Source: Apus apus (lineage: Eukaryota; Chordata; Aves; Apodiformes; Apodidae). From it: DNA of 64,000 nt. The notes under the pieces are model-generated. The model did no database searches. It saw only the letters and a list, made by a program, of their open reading frames with translations, and was not told where the DNA came from. The stretch lies in assembly GCF_020740795.1 (NCBI RefSeq), contig NC_067294.1, forward strand, positions 1,922,001 to 1,986,000. The letters run 5' to 3'. Below, piece after piece: positions 35,725 through 49,500 of the stretch. Both the position numbers and the translations under genes were made by a program. Position 1 is the first letter of the stretch; every line of letters starts with the position of its first letter.

Positions 35725-38700
35725 GTATGTAAAGTTGTTATTATTTAAGATAAGATCTCTTCCTTAGTGCATGCTTTCTTAGATGTTGATGTTACTGGAA
35801 ATTTTTCACAATTTTACAGTTTTTTTGGGTCATTTGAATAGTGTAAGAAATGCTAATTTGATTTAAATTCCCTCTCACTTTATCTGCACACTGAAATTTC
35901 TGTGTGAAATGCAACACTATGTGAGTTTTAAATCTTATTTGGCTTTTGAAGTTTATAAGATAATTTGTAGTTAGCTTGTTAAGTTGGGGGCTCTTTGAAT
36001 AATTGCTGCTGTGCAACTGTTTTGTATAGAATGCCCTGTCTGAAAAAGTTTGACTGTAGATCACAGCTCCTACCAATTGGTTGGAGGCTGGATTGAATGG
36101 CATGTATGACTTTGATGTGAAGCAAGGAGAGGCCAGTAGCAGCAGTTACAGAGCATATGACAGGGCTCTGCCTCCAGCTCATTGTCAAGCACAGTGAAGG
36201 CTGTGACATGCTTCCACTGAACCATCCATACTCTCTGGCTCCAGCTGGACCTTGCTGCACTGTGATACTCTGCTTGACCTTGTACATCACTCAGATTTTG
36301 CTTCACTGTGTCTTGAAGCTGCATGTTGCTAATTTGTATTCAAGCTGCACTTCTAAGCTGGGCAGGAGTGGCTTTGGAAAAATATAAAAATGGAGACTTC
36401 GTTTTTTTATGAGGTTACCAAAAGTGCTTGCTGCCTTTTATCACATGAAATAAAGGCTTCCCCCTGTGTGGTGGCTGTGTGGGACTGGGTCTCCCGTGGG
36501 CTTGGGGCTAACTGCCTAGCAGCTTTGTTTAATAATTGTATGAGAAACTGCTGTTACAGTTGATTGTTAGTGGGATGCTTCCAGTCTCCATAAATAAGAC
36601 TGGAAGGCAGTCATGATTTACTGACTGTTTCCTGGTACCTTCTCACAATACTGTCCTTTTTCTGTCACCTGTCCTGTGATCATCTTGACAAACAGGGCAC
36701 TTCAGTGGACATCTGTAAATATAACTTGGTTAAGATGTCAGTTAAGTTTTCCTCCTTTTGTGTGCCTTGTTTCATCCACGATCTACCATTCAGCAGTGTA
36801 AGAGTCAACAGAGCTTCAGGGAAAACTTAACTTTCTTCTGCAGAACTTTTTGAAATAAAATATTCTGGAGATTGAGACCTGACAGAGGCATAGCCCTGTG
36901 CCAGGGAAGAAGGTGGGTAGTTGTGGCTTTATTGACTTCACTCATTTAATAGTTACAGAATGGAGTAAGCTGTGGCTCACTGTGCTTGAGAAGGGCTTTT
37001 TGTTCAACTTGGATGAACTATATTTATATGCAGGCTGTAACTCAGAAATTGGCTTAGAAATTGGAGGACTAAACCTTGCATCCAGGTACGATAAATCTCG
37101 TCAATATTCTGACACTGATGATAATGATGAGAAAAGCCCTGTTAAGATTTTTGAGGGAAGAAGCAGATCAGTCACTAATACCAGGTATGAAGTTGGCATA
37201 ACCTTGATTACCCTATTGCCTGGAGACTGTGTTTGTCAATATATTTGGCATAGCAGGAAAACAATTTCATCTAACATGAAAGCGATGGCTGGAACAAAAG
37301 AACAGGGTTGACAGATTCTGTGGAAGGAGAATCATGTCAGCAAGTTAGAGAGTTTTTGTGTTAACCTTGCTTGTTAATCAAGATAATTCACGGGAACAGG
37401 ATATTTGAAGGAGATTACTCACAGCTAGATTAGCTGTAGGAAATACATCAAGGGTCTGGAGGAACTTTTGAAGCCAATTATGTGGATGATAGCCTCCTAC
37501 AGCTCTGAGAATTGAACCTCGAAGGGAAAAATACGAAGTCTTGAAACATTGTAGATGAAGTCTTATTAAAAGCAAACACTTCTTTTTTTCCAAAACCTTC
37601 CAAGAAATTAACAAACAGCCTTTCCAAAATCTTTCAAGTGAGGAAAATTGGTATAATTGTCCTATTCAGGTAGTGCATTTCTTGTCTAAAAGCACTTTAT
37701 CCAAAATGGACTAATGTTTGTGTTGTGGTGTCTTTTCATGAGACTTGGAGATGTGTCAATGACTCAATAAACCATTTATTTCTTGGAAAAAGAGAAGACA
37801 CAAATGCTTGGATCAAGAAAATGGTCATTAGGAAAGAACTCCATTTTTGCATTATGAACCTTAGTTTGGGTTGAAATTATTTTAGCTCATTTTGTTTTAA
37901 GTTAATATTAATGCATAACAATATTATTATATATTTTGAAGCTTACTGTGACTGTTAAATAGTGTTTAAGTCTGTTCTGTGTGAAGTACCAGCAGCACAG
38001 AAGATCATGTGTTTTTACAGAAACCTCAATGTTGATAAATAACTGAGGATTAGAATTGCAGTTTGCACAACTTAAATGTATTTCATCTATCTTTAGATTT
38101 TGATACATGCATTTCAATTTTCCTTCTAAAACCTGTAGTGCTGTTTGCTGCAAACTGTGGTGAGTTTTTTGAATTGTGATGCTGGTTGAAACAATTATTC
38201 TTTAAATCTCTTGCTGTTTGTGTGACTGTAAAAATTGCAGAGGTGTTAGGATGATACTCTTGTCAATCTGTGTTTGCTTCAGACTTCAAAGGTCTTTGCA
38301 ACTAAGTGTTGTAGACTGTTTTTCTGCTTTCAAGAAGACAGCTTTAGGCTGACATCTCTGTACTTATCAAGACAAAATAGATTTTCCTGAATTAGATCTC
38401 TGCTGAACAAGCAGCAGTGGTTACTCAGTGCATCTGTGGCTCTAGATGAGGTGCTGTTTTCCCTCGATGTTTCTCTAAGTGGTGGCTCTAACTTGTAGCA
38501 CTGCCTGACAGCCAGTAAGTAAACCAGCACTGTAATACAACTTGGGAATGCTACCAATAAATGTATTTTGTAAAACTAATTAATTCAGATATGGTTATGC
38601 ATATTGAAATTCTTCTGGCAGTGCTAGTGCTGTGATGAAAATACTCTGAGGAAAAAGGGAGTGTGTGTGAGAAGAGGCAGTGCACTGGGGAGAAACCGTG

Positions 38701-41700
38701 TCCTGCCTGGTCCACCCAGGTGCAATTCCTGCAACTGCAAAGTGTTGCAAACTGAGAGCATGGAGTGCCTCTTTTCTGACATGGAATGATCTTCTAAGAA
38801 AGCTGGAAGAGCACATAATGAAGAACAGCTGTATTCAGACCTGTCACAACGAAGTGGCCAAATAATCTTTCCCACAGTTCCCCCACCCAGTGATTTCCTT
38901 TTGTTCTGCTCCTTGTTCCTTTACAACTGCTCCATGGGGGTTTTGGAGAGTGCAAGGGATGCTGATGGCACCCCAGAAATAGGTTTTGTTTTTTTTTTTA
39001 ATTGTCTAAAGTAAAAAGAGATGTGGAATTGGAAGCAAAGAGTAATGTGCAGCTTGATGGTATCTAAAATATTATTAATGCTACCTAGTCACGTGGCCTG
39101 GAGTAGCTGCAAAGCCTCACAGAAGGTGGTAGGTAAGACACAGGCTGCCTCCAAGCACCATCATGTTCAGAGTATAAAGTAATTAGTATAGACATCTTGA
39201 GCTTGCAGCCTGTAAATTGAGTAGCCTGTTATGCATCCTCCAAAATAATTCCCAATTAGAACTTTGAGCAAGCTTGAGAGAAACCTGCTCAACATTGCTG
39301 TTACTGAGAGCTAATGCAAAAGCGGGTTTTGATGACTGAGCATTAACTGAAATTGGTATTTTGCATTCAGCCATGTATCTCCTGGTTTCAGGTTTCCATC
39401 AAACCATTTTCTGATGGAGTTAAGTGTTGTAATATTTTTATGGTTGTTATTTTGAAGTGCTCAGGGCTTGCACAGCACCTAGTAGTATGAAAACCTTGCC
39501 ACCTGTGTTTGCCAGAGCTTGCAGTCTGCACTCATGTCACTTTTTTTTTCCCCTGTATCCTCTGTTTTGCAAACAGAGAGTGTTTGGGGCTGCTCAGCAG
39601 TTGCAGAGCAGTGGGGTTGCTGCCTGCTCAGGGCTTCTGACCCTACCCCCTGCCTGCTCCTCAGTGCCATCCCAGGCACTCCCTGGCAGCACATTCTTCA
39701 GTCGATGGCTGAGCTGAGAAAAATTGAGAGAAATTAAGATCTCCAGTGAAACAAGTTATTCCTGTGAGGATTTCAGTGTAACTTACACTCATATGCCACA
39801 ACTTCAATGGAAGAAGGGCAGGTTCTCCCTTCTCTGTCCACAGCCAGCCTGGCCATTCTACTGCTGAGCCTGCAGTGATGCAGGTTTTCCCTCTTTGTTA
39901 CTTCCCAGCCGATAACAAGGAATTTAAGTGTAAAAATTATATTTTCAGAGTATTTGGATTGGAGTTTAATAACACTAATGGCTATTCCAAGCTATTCATA
40001 ATATACTTGTACATTCAGTAGTAACTGAATGGGTTTGATGAGCAGCAGCTCCCTTGCAGTGGATGTCCCAGGTGTTTGCTGGAACAGCTGATTGGCACAA
40101 GAGACACTCACTGAGGAGAGGAAAAATGAAATGCTTTTCAACTGAAGGGCAAGCCCTGGCTTGTGAAAAATGTCATCTGTTAAAAAAAGGAAAAAAACCC
40201 ATGTCTATTTCTTATGCAACTTGTCTTTTCCAGGCCAAGCTGTGCACTTCCATGCAAAATATTTTTGTGTTGGAGAAATCGAGCAAGGTCACTGGCTGTG
40301 TGGAGTCACGGGGTTCTCTTTGCAGTGGCAAGAAGTACAATTTGTCTTCATCTTTATGTTCCTAAAAGCAGCCTGACAGGCAGCCAGGCAGTTTGAAAGA
40401 CAAGTCTATTCATAAGAACAAAAATATCTGCGAAAAAATTGCCAACTCGTTGTTTCTTTTACTGCTAAACTGGTACATCAGTGTCCTAGCCCAGTCTCAC
40501 AAGGAATATAGTACCAGCTATTCCTACAGAAACCTCTGTATCGGGGATAACTCTGCACTGCTGATACCAGCTTGCACAGCCAGGATAATTTAATGGTGTT
40601 TTTTTAGTGCCTGGGAAATATGAAAAAAATTTTAACATTCCTGACATCTTGTCATTGAAGGCTTTGATGCATGAAAAATCTGAAAATGTTGTTTCAGGAT
40701 GTAGCAGAACACGGTAAATTGGAAGGTGCCTGCTAATTAGTGTTCAAACAAATAATAAGGCTTTCAGTCTCCATCTCCATCTGTTTCTAGGCTGAAAGCT
40801 CTTCAGGACAGCCTGTTTTTTTACCTTTAAATATAGTATGTACTGTATTTTGAATATTGCATAATGAGAAACCATCACTAATGAATAACTTCAGCACGTT
40901 GCTGTGAGAATTTCTTGGTATCAAATGTGATTGCTGTTACTGAAATTCAAATTTGAGATGTTTCAGCACCAAATTCCAAAGTTGCTTAACAGCTGGATAT
41001 TAAGCTTTTTTAAACACTTGTGTTTAGAAAGCTGTGTCTGTGTACATCCTATTTAAAGAACTTTAATGTGTTAAAAAGATGTTAACATTGGAAGCTTTTC
41101 TAAGTAGTTGCTTTGTAAAAGTAAGGCTACTTATTGCAGCCTTTTGGAAGCTTTAACACAGTCTAGTATTTTGGGGAACGGGCATGAGTTTGAAAAATAG
41201 AACGTTCTCACATGCCAAAGGCTCTCCAGTGAACAATTTGATCCATCCTGTGTCAGTAAAGTCAGATGTATCATCAGATGCTTGCATGTTTTAAGATCTT
41301 GGAGTTTGGCTCTGCTGTCATGGAGGGTTTTCTCTGTATTAACGAATAATGCAGTGGAAAAGGGACAGATGTGCAGAGTGAACCAGCTGATACTGAGAAC
41401 TGTGCTTTGCAGTTCTGGGCTTTTATGTTTCAGTAGCTCTAGTCTGCTCCTGTGGCCTGAATGCCCATTAGTGGTTGGTATATGATACAATGCCAGTTGA
41501 GCTGACATTCCTTTCTCACATGATGCAATTGCTTAAGCATTTTTAATTATGTATAGCAGTGAATCAGGAGGAAAACAAGGTTTCTTGCAAATGAGGCATC
41601 CATAAATCAAGGATAAACAAAGCTACCTTTGGTATGTGGAAGGCATTTTTTTCCCATGACAGTGTTGCAAGGCAGTGAGTGAGTGTCTGGAAGTTAATGG

Positions 41701-44216
41701 TGCGGATGTAACAGATGAATATTAAGTGGCAGGAGCATACAATGAAATAATAAGTAAAAAAAGCAGAGTGGAGACTATAATACTGACTTTTCTGGGCTTC
41801 CAACAGTGCAATGCTATATAATAGCTATAGAATAGTATTAAACTTAAGACCTTGTTAAAATGTGTGATTAAATATACAGATCAAGCACAGTTTAATTGTT
41901 GGGCCATTTAAAACTGTAATGATAATACTTTGGTAGCATGTCCTTTGACATAATTTTTACTGGATTGTGATAGAGCTGAATTTACTTTAGTTTCATGTTA
42001 TCTCACACTTTCAGTGTTTATATTAATTTACTTTCTTAACGGGATTCTTTTCCCCACTCTGCTTGAAAGCACCAGAGCACACGTAATGTGCTGTAGCTCA
42101 GGGAGGCTTTTTGCTTTGCTTCTCGATCTCACCATGCGTGACATCAAGAGCACTTGGTGTGTAGGGATCTGTTACACTTGGAGAAGCTGCTGCCATGGTT
42201 TGTAAGCAGAGGTGGTGGTGGTCAGCTGGAATGGGCTTGTTGGTTTAGACCTCCCAAGGGAGCAGACCTGGCCCTGGGAAGTGACCACCATGGTCATGGT
42301 CTCATGGGAATGCTGTAGTCTGCTGAAGTGCTGAGTTAGGTGACCAGAACAGCTGAGGAACAGCGGGTCCTGCAAGCACCAGCACGTCATCTTGGCACCA
42401 CAGTAAAGGATGGATTAGTTCCCAGAGGAAAGGTGGCCCTATCTCTTCCAGGATTGGATGAACAACTTCTCTGAGCTCTCTTCTGTGAGGAGGAGCATGT
42501 GTTAGGTTTGGGTGGGTGTTAAGTGTCTGACTGTAGAGACTTAGCTGAATAGTTTGTTGTCACAGAAGTGTTCTTTCTCCTTTGCAAGACTGCTCCTCAC
42601 AAAAGCCTGTTCTTGTCTTTCTGATCAGGATCTTGTCTCCTGCATTTCCAAAGCATTGCTTGACTTCATATTTTCCATTTCCAAAGAACCTCTTATGTTT
42701 TGATACTGAAATCAATTAATCTCTTAAGCATTTCATACCTTTAAGTACTGTACTGTTGATTTTTGTAATGTAAATACTTATTAACTGGAAGGTGGCAGGT
42801 TTAGTACTAGACATGACTAGGTGACTCCAAAAAGTAATTATGCTGTTCTTTTACTGTCACAATCTTTCTTAGCAATTAATGTAATGCTTGAAATTATTTA
42901 TTTAAAAAAAAAAAAAAAGTTACTGTTGGGTATTTAGAATTCCTACAAAGACTTCAAGCATCACTTCAGAGCAGGTTTAGATGACTCTGGGGCTGTTCTG
43001 CTGCTGCTTCCTCCTCCCTCTGCCTCTTCCCTCCCTCTCTTTCCCTGGGATCCACACACACTCTGCTTGTGGCTCTTCTTAACTGTTCCTGATATATTTG
43101 CCTGAACTAGTTAAGACTCTAATGCTGTGACAATAAACAAATAAAGCAAATATTTGAACTTTAATTTTGATTAATGGTCTTTAGTTAAAAAAATAATAAT
43201 TGTGACAAATGTACATTGCCAACTTCTGTCAGTTAGACAGATACTTGTAAACTTTTCCTTATGGATTTGCTAATAACATTTTCTTGTTGCCTGTTACTAA
43301 TGGTAGTGCATGGTACTACTGAAGAAGGAGTCTTCCCCAGTGAATGATTTCAGGGTTTAGTTTCTGTTTATTCTAAACATTTCATTGTGTAATTTTACAG
43401 GACAATTAGGAATGGAAATCTGAAGCCTTAATTTGGCAAATGAGTGAAATACACTGATGTCAGCAAACTTCTTAAATGATAGGGAAACTGCTCATTTGTA
43501 TTCTAGAGAAAAATGTGGAGAAGTCATTAAGAAAGTTAAAATCCATGTTTCCATGAGTGTTAATTAAGAAGAATGTTAAAAATCAGTATATTTAAAAGAT
43601 GATGGTGGTTATGGCTGGGGAAAAACATATGATACTTCCTCTTTTTGGAGAACCTCTGTTGTGGTATAATCAATAAAACATCCCCTGATGCACACCAGGA
43701 AATAATTAAACTTGACCTATTGACTTGTAAATATGAGCAGTTTATTCTTTAGGATTAGAAGGGTGGGTTTTGTCTTTGGAACATAATCCTTTTCTGAGTG
43801 TTTGGTTGTGGTAAATGCTTGATGGACCAGAAGTGATAGTGCCAAGAGCTTGACCTTTGTTCCAAGCCGGGTTCTTTCTCCTAGCGTTATTGTTTACTGC
43901 CATTACTTAATAAGCAAATGTTGCAACATAAGCAGAAGAGAGCTTCAGAGTAGCTGAATTTCATGGATGTGCTTATGTAAAACAAAGCAAAAAAAAAAGC
44001 AACCCTCCCTTAACCTCCAGTAGTTTGATAAATTGTTTTTATACAATGAAACTACTGTGTTTGAATAACCTGCAGCAGAAAATTGTAGCTTTTCTCTAAC
44101 TACTGGGGATATAGCAAGAGCAGTGATCTGGTTTGTGATGAAAGCAATGATTATTTCTGTTTTAAAAAGCTGCAAAACCTGAATTTCCAGTTGCACATAA
44201 TTCCTTTAGGTTTCTT

Positions 44217-44233
44217 GGGGGGGGGGGGGGGGG
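44217..44233. repeat. G17 homopolymer
   Basis: Seventeen consecutive G lie in intron 4. The run is a possible quadruplex or triplex former and an error-prone spot, so its length should not be trusted without long reads. Confidence 0.95.
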
Positions 44234-45335
44234 TGTGGGAATCTAGTGTCTTTAGTTTTTTATTGTATGGAATAGAATTAGAAGTGTTTCACTTATTTAG
44301 CAGTTGCAAATGGTACCTTAGCACTTCAGTTTGTGGAGAAAGCAGAACACTGAACTTCTGTGGGCCTCAAAGAGCTTATATTAAGCTTGCATGAAGAACA
44401 ACATCTCTGTATTTTCTGGTCCAAATTAACTTTGCTGTAACTGTGGGAGTAGTTTGGCCATTTTTTTTCTTTTGGTGGTGTATTGGAAACACACAAGCCT
44501 GTCATGCCTGGATCACATGCTCTGTGGAAAAAGCATGAAAGCAGGCATGAAAATCTTAGCTATGAGTTGCTCACTATAGATGTGTGAAAATGCCAGTTTT
44601 CCCTGTGAAACTTGTGCTTCTCTAGCCTGCTCTAGCATGGGGTGAGAAAATGTCAGTTGTCACTTGTGACTCCATGGCAATCATGTAATTTAAAGATCTT
44701 TTTTTTTTTTCCCCTCAGTAGGCCATTAGCAAAATCAAAACAGGAGCAGGACACTTCAAACTGTCAATTGTAATACTTAATTCTAACTGATTACACTGCT
44801 CATTTCTTTGTTGGAATACTCTGAAGTTTTGCTTGATTAACTTCACAGTTCAGTGGCTTAAATTCCTTTCCTGAAAACGCAGGTGTCATACAAAATTGTT
44901 GGTGTGCTCCCCTAATCCATAGCTTATAAGCATGAGTCTTTTAGATGTGTTCTACGAAGTGATGGTGTTTCAGTGGGTCCCTGCTGTGGAGGTGACTGTA
45001 TGTAATGCAAATGTTTTGTGTGGCTGAAGTTTCAGATGTACTTTCCAAATGTAACCTCAGGGGAAACAGATGGAGCTGGGCCACTTTTCTGGGGTTTGTC
45101 TCCACACTTGTCGTAGCCTCCTCCTAACGCACACATTAGTCTCTGCTTTGATTAAACTGATTCTTCAGTTATTTCACCTGCTGATAGTGTTAAAACATGG
45201 TTGCTGTTGGCAGTCTGAGTTTGTAACGCAGTAGCTACAACTACTGAACTGTTAATCCAGCCATGATGCTGTTAATCAAGTTGTTTTTTTCTAATCTGAT
45301 GTCTGTGTGGGATCACTTTCACTTGAGCTCAGTCA

Positions 45336-45525
45336 GGGTAGGTGGATCGCTGGAACAAGTTGCCTAGAGAGGTGGTGGAGGCCCCATCCCTGGTAACAAT
45401 CAAGGTCAGGTTTGGTGGGGCTCTGAGCCAGCTGTTCTAGGTGAGATGTCCCTGCTTATTGTAGGGAGGTTGGACTAGATGACCTTAAGAGGTCCCTCCC
45501 AACCCAAGACATTTGATGATTCTGT
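45336..45525 (+). mobile_element. CR1 LINE 3' end fragment, sense to RAPGEF6
   Basis: About 190 bp match the last third of the copy at 29424-30030 (ggtggatcgctggaacaagt, tgcctagagaggtggtggag, cttattgtagggaggttgga) with scattered differences. It ends in a shortened tail, gatgattctgt. It is a severely 5'-truncated insertion of the same subfamily. Confidence 0.93.
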
Positions 45526-46454
45526 ACCTAACTCAAACCACCAGGTCTGCAGTGAAGATCTGCTTAATCAGAGAAGCCAGATATTTTAATTTCAAGTGCC
45601 ACTACAGTCAGAGATAATGTGATTTAAGAGGTTATCTTTCTGTAACACCCCTCACCTTCCTAGCAGTTTCTAGCTCAGCTCTTCTTTGCTGGTGGTTCCA
45701 GCACTCTCGGGTCTGCTTGCATGGTACCTTCTCCAGACCTGATTCCCATCAAGTCACCACTGTTCTTAGGAGCCCTCAAGGCAGTCACCTTCCAGAGCTG
45801 ATCAGATGAAGGTTAGGTTTGCTTTTAGCCTCTTCCCTTCGTGGCTGTATTACAGTGCCCATCATGGTTTGCTGCAGTTTTGGTTTTTTCATAATTCTTA
45901 AACAGAACCTGTCAGGTTGATATGCAGCATAAAGACAAAGGTGACAGATTAAGGCTAATTTCTAGAGAAGGTGTTCTCTGTTGTCCTGCTTGCTGAGAGG
46001 ATGAAGGGGTGAAGTGGAGCTGAGGGAACTCTCACTAAAAATGCTGTGTGCAAAGAAGTATTTCTGAGGTTTTGGAATTAATGTATATTTGTTTTTACAA
46101 AGCCTGTTTAACATTTAATCAACATTTACTGATGTTTTCTTGTCAACACTGAGATGCATTGTGAATGGTTTTGAGTATCTGCAAGTAATGATTTTACAAA
46201 AGAACATTCATTATATTTAGGCTGTACGTAGCAGGCTGTGATGAGAGGGACTGAGTAAAATAAAACATAGATTATAATGGTACTATTTAGTTAAAATTCT
46301 TCACATAATAGCTTTCATCAATTTTTCTTTGTCCTTTTTTGTTTTAAAGGGTAATGAAACGTGCACTATTGTCAGTTATTTTTATTTTTTTAAAAGGTAA
46401 AATAGGCTGTTCATCTCATTCTTCTCCATTTGCTTTTCTCCCATCCCACTCTAG

Positions 46455-46524
46455 TTTTGGCAAGCAGTCTGGAGGGAAACGAGGATGCGAATGTATCATA
46501 CTGGAGCCTTCAGAAATGATTGTG
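46455..46524 (+). CDS. RAPGEF6: RAPGEF6 coding exon 5 (residues 94-117)
   Basis: The acceptor ccactctag is followed by completion of Ser94 and FGKQSGGKRGCECIILEPSE then MIV. It corresponds to RAPGEF6 'SFGKQFGGKRGCDCLVLEPSEMIVV'. RAPGEF2 has an insertion here ('RSAGSFRRGCEC'), which is absent, so the paralogue assignment is firm. The family's phosphate-binding-cassette pattern (FGE-(A/L)-x-RTA) is not seen, consistent with a fold that does not bind cAMP in the usual way. The donor is gtaaga. Length is 70 nt, phase 2 in and 0 out. Confidence 0.96.
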
Positions 46525-49500
46525 GTAAGACAGATTTTTGAAATGTATTTAAATCTATTGCTGGTTTCAGCAAATTCTTTCTGTTTTACAGCAGAAAGCT
46601 TATTGTAAAGTATTCTATAAAATTGCAGCAAAATTGCCTTGATTTCAATTATACCTATAACTGCTATCGTAGCAGCAATAACTATGTAAATTTAATCTAG
46701 ATGGGTAAATGATGATGATTAGGTCATTCTTTCTGAAATTATGCTTACTTGAGTTTCAAAAGCCTTCTAGTTATGGCTGAGTTGAGCAATCCTGAGTCAG
46801 GCAACAATAGACTGCTATCTGGAATATTTTATTTACATCCCCACCTCTCATTTCATTGCTTTTTATCAGCCGTGCCAGCCGTGCTGGCTGTGGTAGGAAA
46901 GGTCCTTGCAGTCCTGGCCTCTGCAGTTCCAGGCAGTGTGAGGACTTCCAGGTGAGAGGAGAAGGAATATAGGAGTGCCTAGCCAAGCTTGAAGGATAAG
47001 GTTTTCAGCTTAGTTGTCATCAAATTTCCCATGTCCAGCTTTCCTTCTGCCTCTTCAGAATACTTACTAGTGTTGTTGAGTTCTGTTTGCTTACAGATTA
47101 TCAGTCCTTCCCGGGCTGATGCCACGTGCTGTCAGCAGCTGGGATGTCAGCAGCAGAGCAGTCTGAAGCACACAAGGGAAGCAGGAGACTTTCCTTACAG
47201 GGCTGGCTGGTGACTCACTTGCTGCTAGTGCATCTGCAGGTTTACATGAGAGAGATTTCCTGGGGAAAATACACGATAACACAAGATTCCTAGGCAACAC
47301 CAACATCCTTCTCACCGTTGGTGTAGAAAAAATACAAGATGATGTGAACAAAAGAATAGCTCCTGTGTGATGTGTGTCACTGGAGATAAGATGATGTTAT
47401 TGAAATATCTTACAAAGAAACTAGAGTGTGTGTGTTTGAGTAGCTACAACTGGGATGAGCTTTTTCAGAGGAGCATACTGTCACAGTCTTTGGAGAAGCC
47501 AGTGTTGGCCCTGTCAGCACGATGAAGTGCTGCTGGTTGTTCCTGGAGACAAATGTACAACCTGGACAATCATCCTCTGTATTTTAAACCTTGAGCATTC
47601 TGTGATTGTAGTTAAATCCCACTGAGAATATTTTTTTTTTTTTTTTTTGGAACTTCCCTATATTTTTCTGTTGGAAATTCACAAAACTGAAAGTGCGAAG
47701 CTGTTTCTCTATTATTTTTGTGTTTGTATTTTACAGGTAAATGTAGCTAAAGGTCAGTTTTCTAGGTAGGATTTCAAATGGTGTGACAAAAACACTTTGG
47801 TGTGGTGGCATGCACCTTGCTCATGGTCTGCACTGACACAAGGTGCACTTGAGTTTCATTTCCTTTATTACGTCTCATTAATTTATCCTAAATCTTTTAC
47901 TTTTCCTCTCTTTTTAATTTGCAATATGCTAATGAAATTTAGTACATAATGAATATTTATCTTGAAGCAAAAGAATTAGCTACTTTAATGTAGTTAAAGG
48001 ACATCATCGTTCTCTGCTGCTGACTGATTTTTTTTTTTTTATTTTTTTTTTCATCTTCCTCTTTCTTTTTAGAATGTAAATCAGTTTTGTAGCAGGAATC
48101 CTCTGGGAACTAACCCATTTTAAAGGCCATAAAATGTGGTCAGCTTAAGTTAATGAGGATAACAGATAACGTGTGAATGGGCATTGTAGCTCATATTTTT
48201 GGAGGCTGAACAATCTATTGAATTAGTAATGGGACCATTTATCACTTAAGAAAATGGCCCAGATTTGCAGCATATCTCAGTGTACTGAAGTCTCCTTTCT
48301 GTTCTTCCTTGGTGCTTTCATTTTCTTCTTCAGATCTAAGAGTAAGATTGTAGAAGAGCAGCATGGTATTTGGAGGTGGAAAATATTTCATTGCTGGCAG
48401 GGTCTGCAGAGTGAAATGGAGCAGAGTCCTACCATCCTCCGTGGTTTTTACGTGGCAGCAAGTGCTGTGGGTGAAGCTATATGGAAGAGTTCTGCTGCTG
48501 CCAGCACTCAGGGTTAATGAAACAACACCCTTGATTAGAAACCAGTTAACAGTTTTCCAGACTTCTTGTCACATACTGAAAATTAAATAATACAAAGAGG
48601 TCCACAGGGCAGCAACATTCTCCAGCTGACCTGGTAGCAAGTTGATGAGCCTGGTCCTCCCCTGCTTTGGTGACACTGGGAAGGGTCCTCCCTCTGCTCC
48701 CACACCACACCTGGCTCACACTGGCTGTGGGGATGCTGGATTCCTCTCTAGGAGTGTCCATCCTGCTCCGATGAGGAGGCTGAATATGCTGTCTGCCAAC
48801 AGGAATGTTTGGTTTTAACGAGGTGAAAGCAGGGCTGAGTGACAAATGGTGCGAGGAAGCCCTGTCCTGCTTGTCCTTCTAATCATAAGCATAAACAATC
48901 TGGTCAGCTGGACTCAAAATACAAATGGTGCTGGTGGCACTGGGAGCTGTGTGGTGTGAGGGTCTTCCCTGGGTTTCTGATTCTGGTTTTGTTTTGTCAG
49001 CAGCAGTGCCATTAACCGAAGGAAGCAGCAGGTGGTCCCAGTTTGAGTTTCCACCAGCAGTTGGTTGTTTTGCCTTCCTGGTAGCAAATGATGCTCACTT
49101 AGTTTTCAGTTAGAATTGAGGAAGAATAACAACTTCATCTTTCACTGAGTGTTTGTTTTACTTTAGCCTTAAAAACACCTGTTCAGTTTGGGACTTCTTG
49201 ATAGTTAGGGTCCTCAGTGTTGGAAGACTCATTGTCCAGCTGCTCCAGGTTAGTCTGTGATACTGGAGAAACTCAGCACTTGTTTTATTTCTGTGATTTT
49301 TTTTTTTAAGATTGAAAGCAGAGAAAAAAGGTAATAATGCATTTACTGAAGGAGCTCATGTACTGTTGCTCATGTACAAAAATTAAAAATTAAATCAATG
49401 CTATTTCAGTTGTTTAGTTTAATACAGAGAGTGACTCAAACTTCATTCTGGAAGCCTTCTGTGTAATTTGAGAGCGACATTGTTGCTGACTAGAAATCCG

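Larger units (their letters stand above)
35725..46454 (+). other. RAPGEF6: RAPGEF6 intron 4 (10.7 kb)
   Basis: It runs from donor gtatgt to acceptor ccactctag. It contains a truncated CR1 at 45336-45525, an A15 run at 42904-42918, a G17 run at 44217-44233 and a CT-rich tract near 43000-43046. An isolated 137-codon open frame lies at 36898-37311 but begins with GTG. No coding exon with recognisable RAPGEF6 homology lies between exons 4 and 5, and their phases join directly. Confidence 0.9.
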
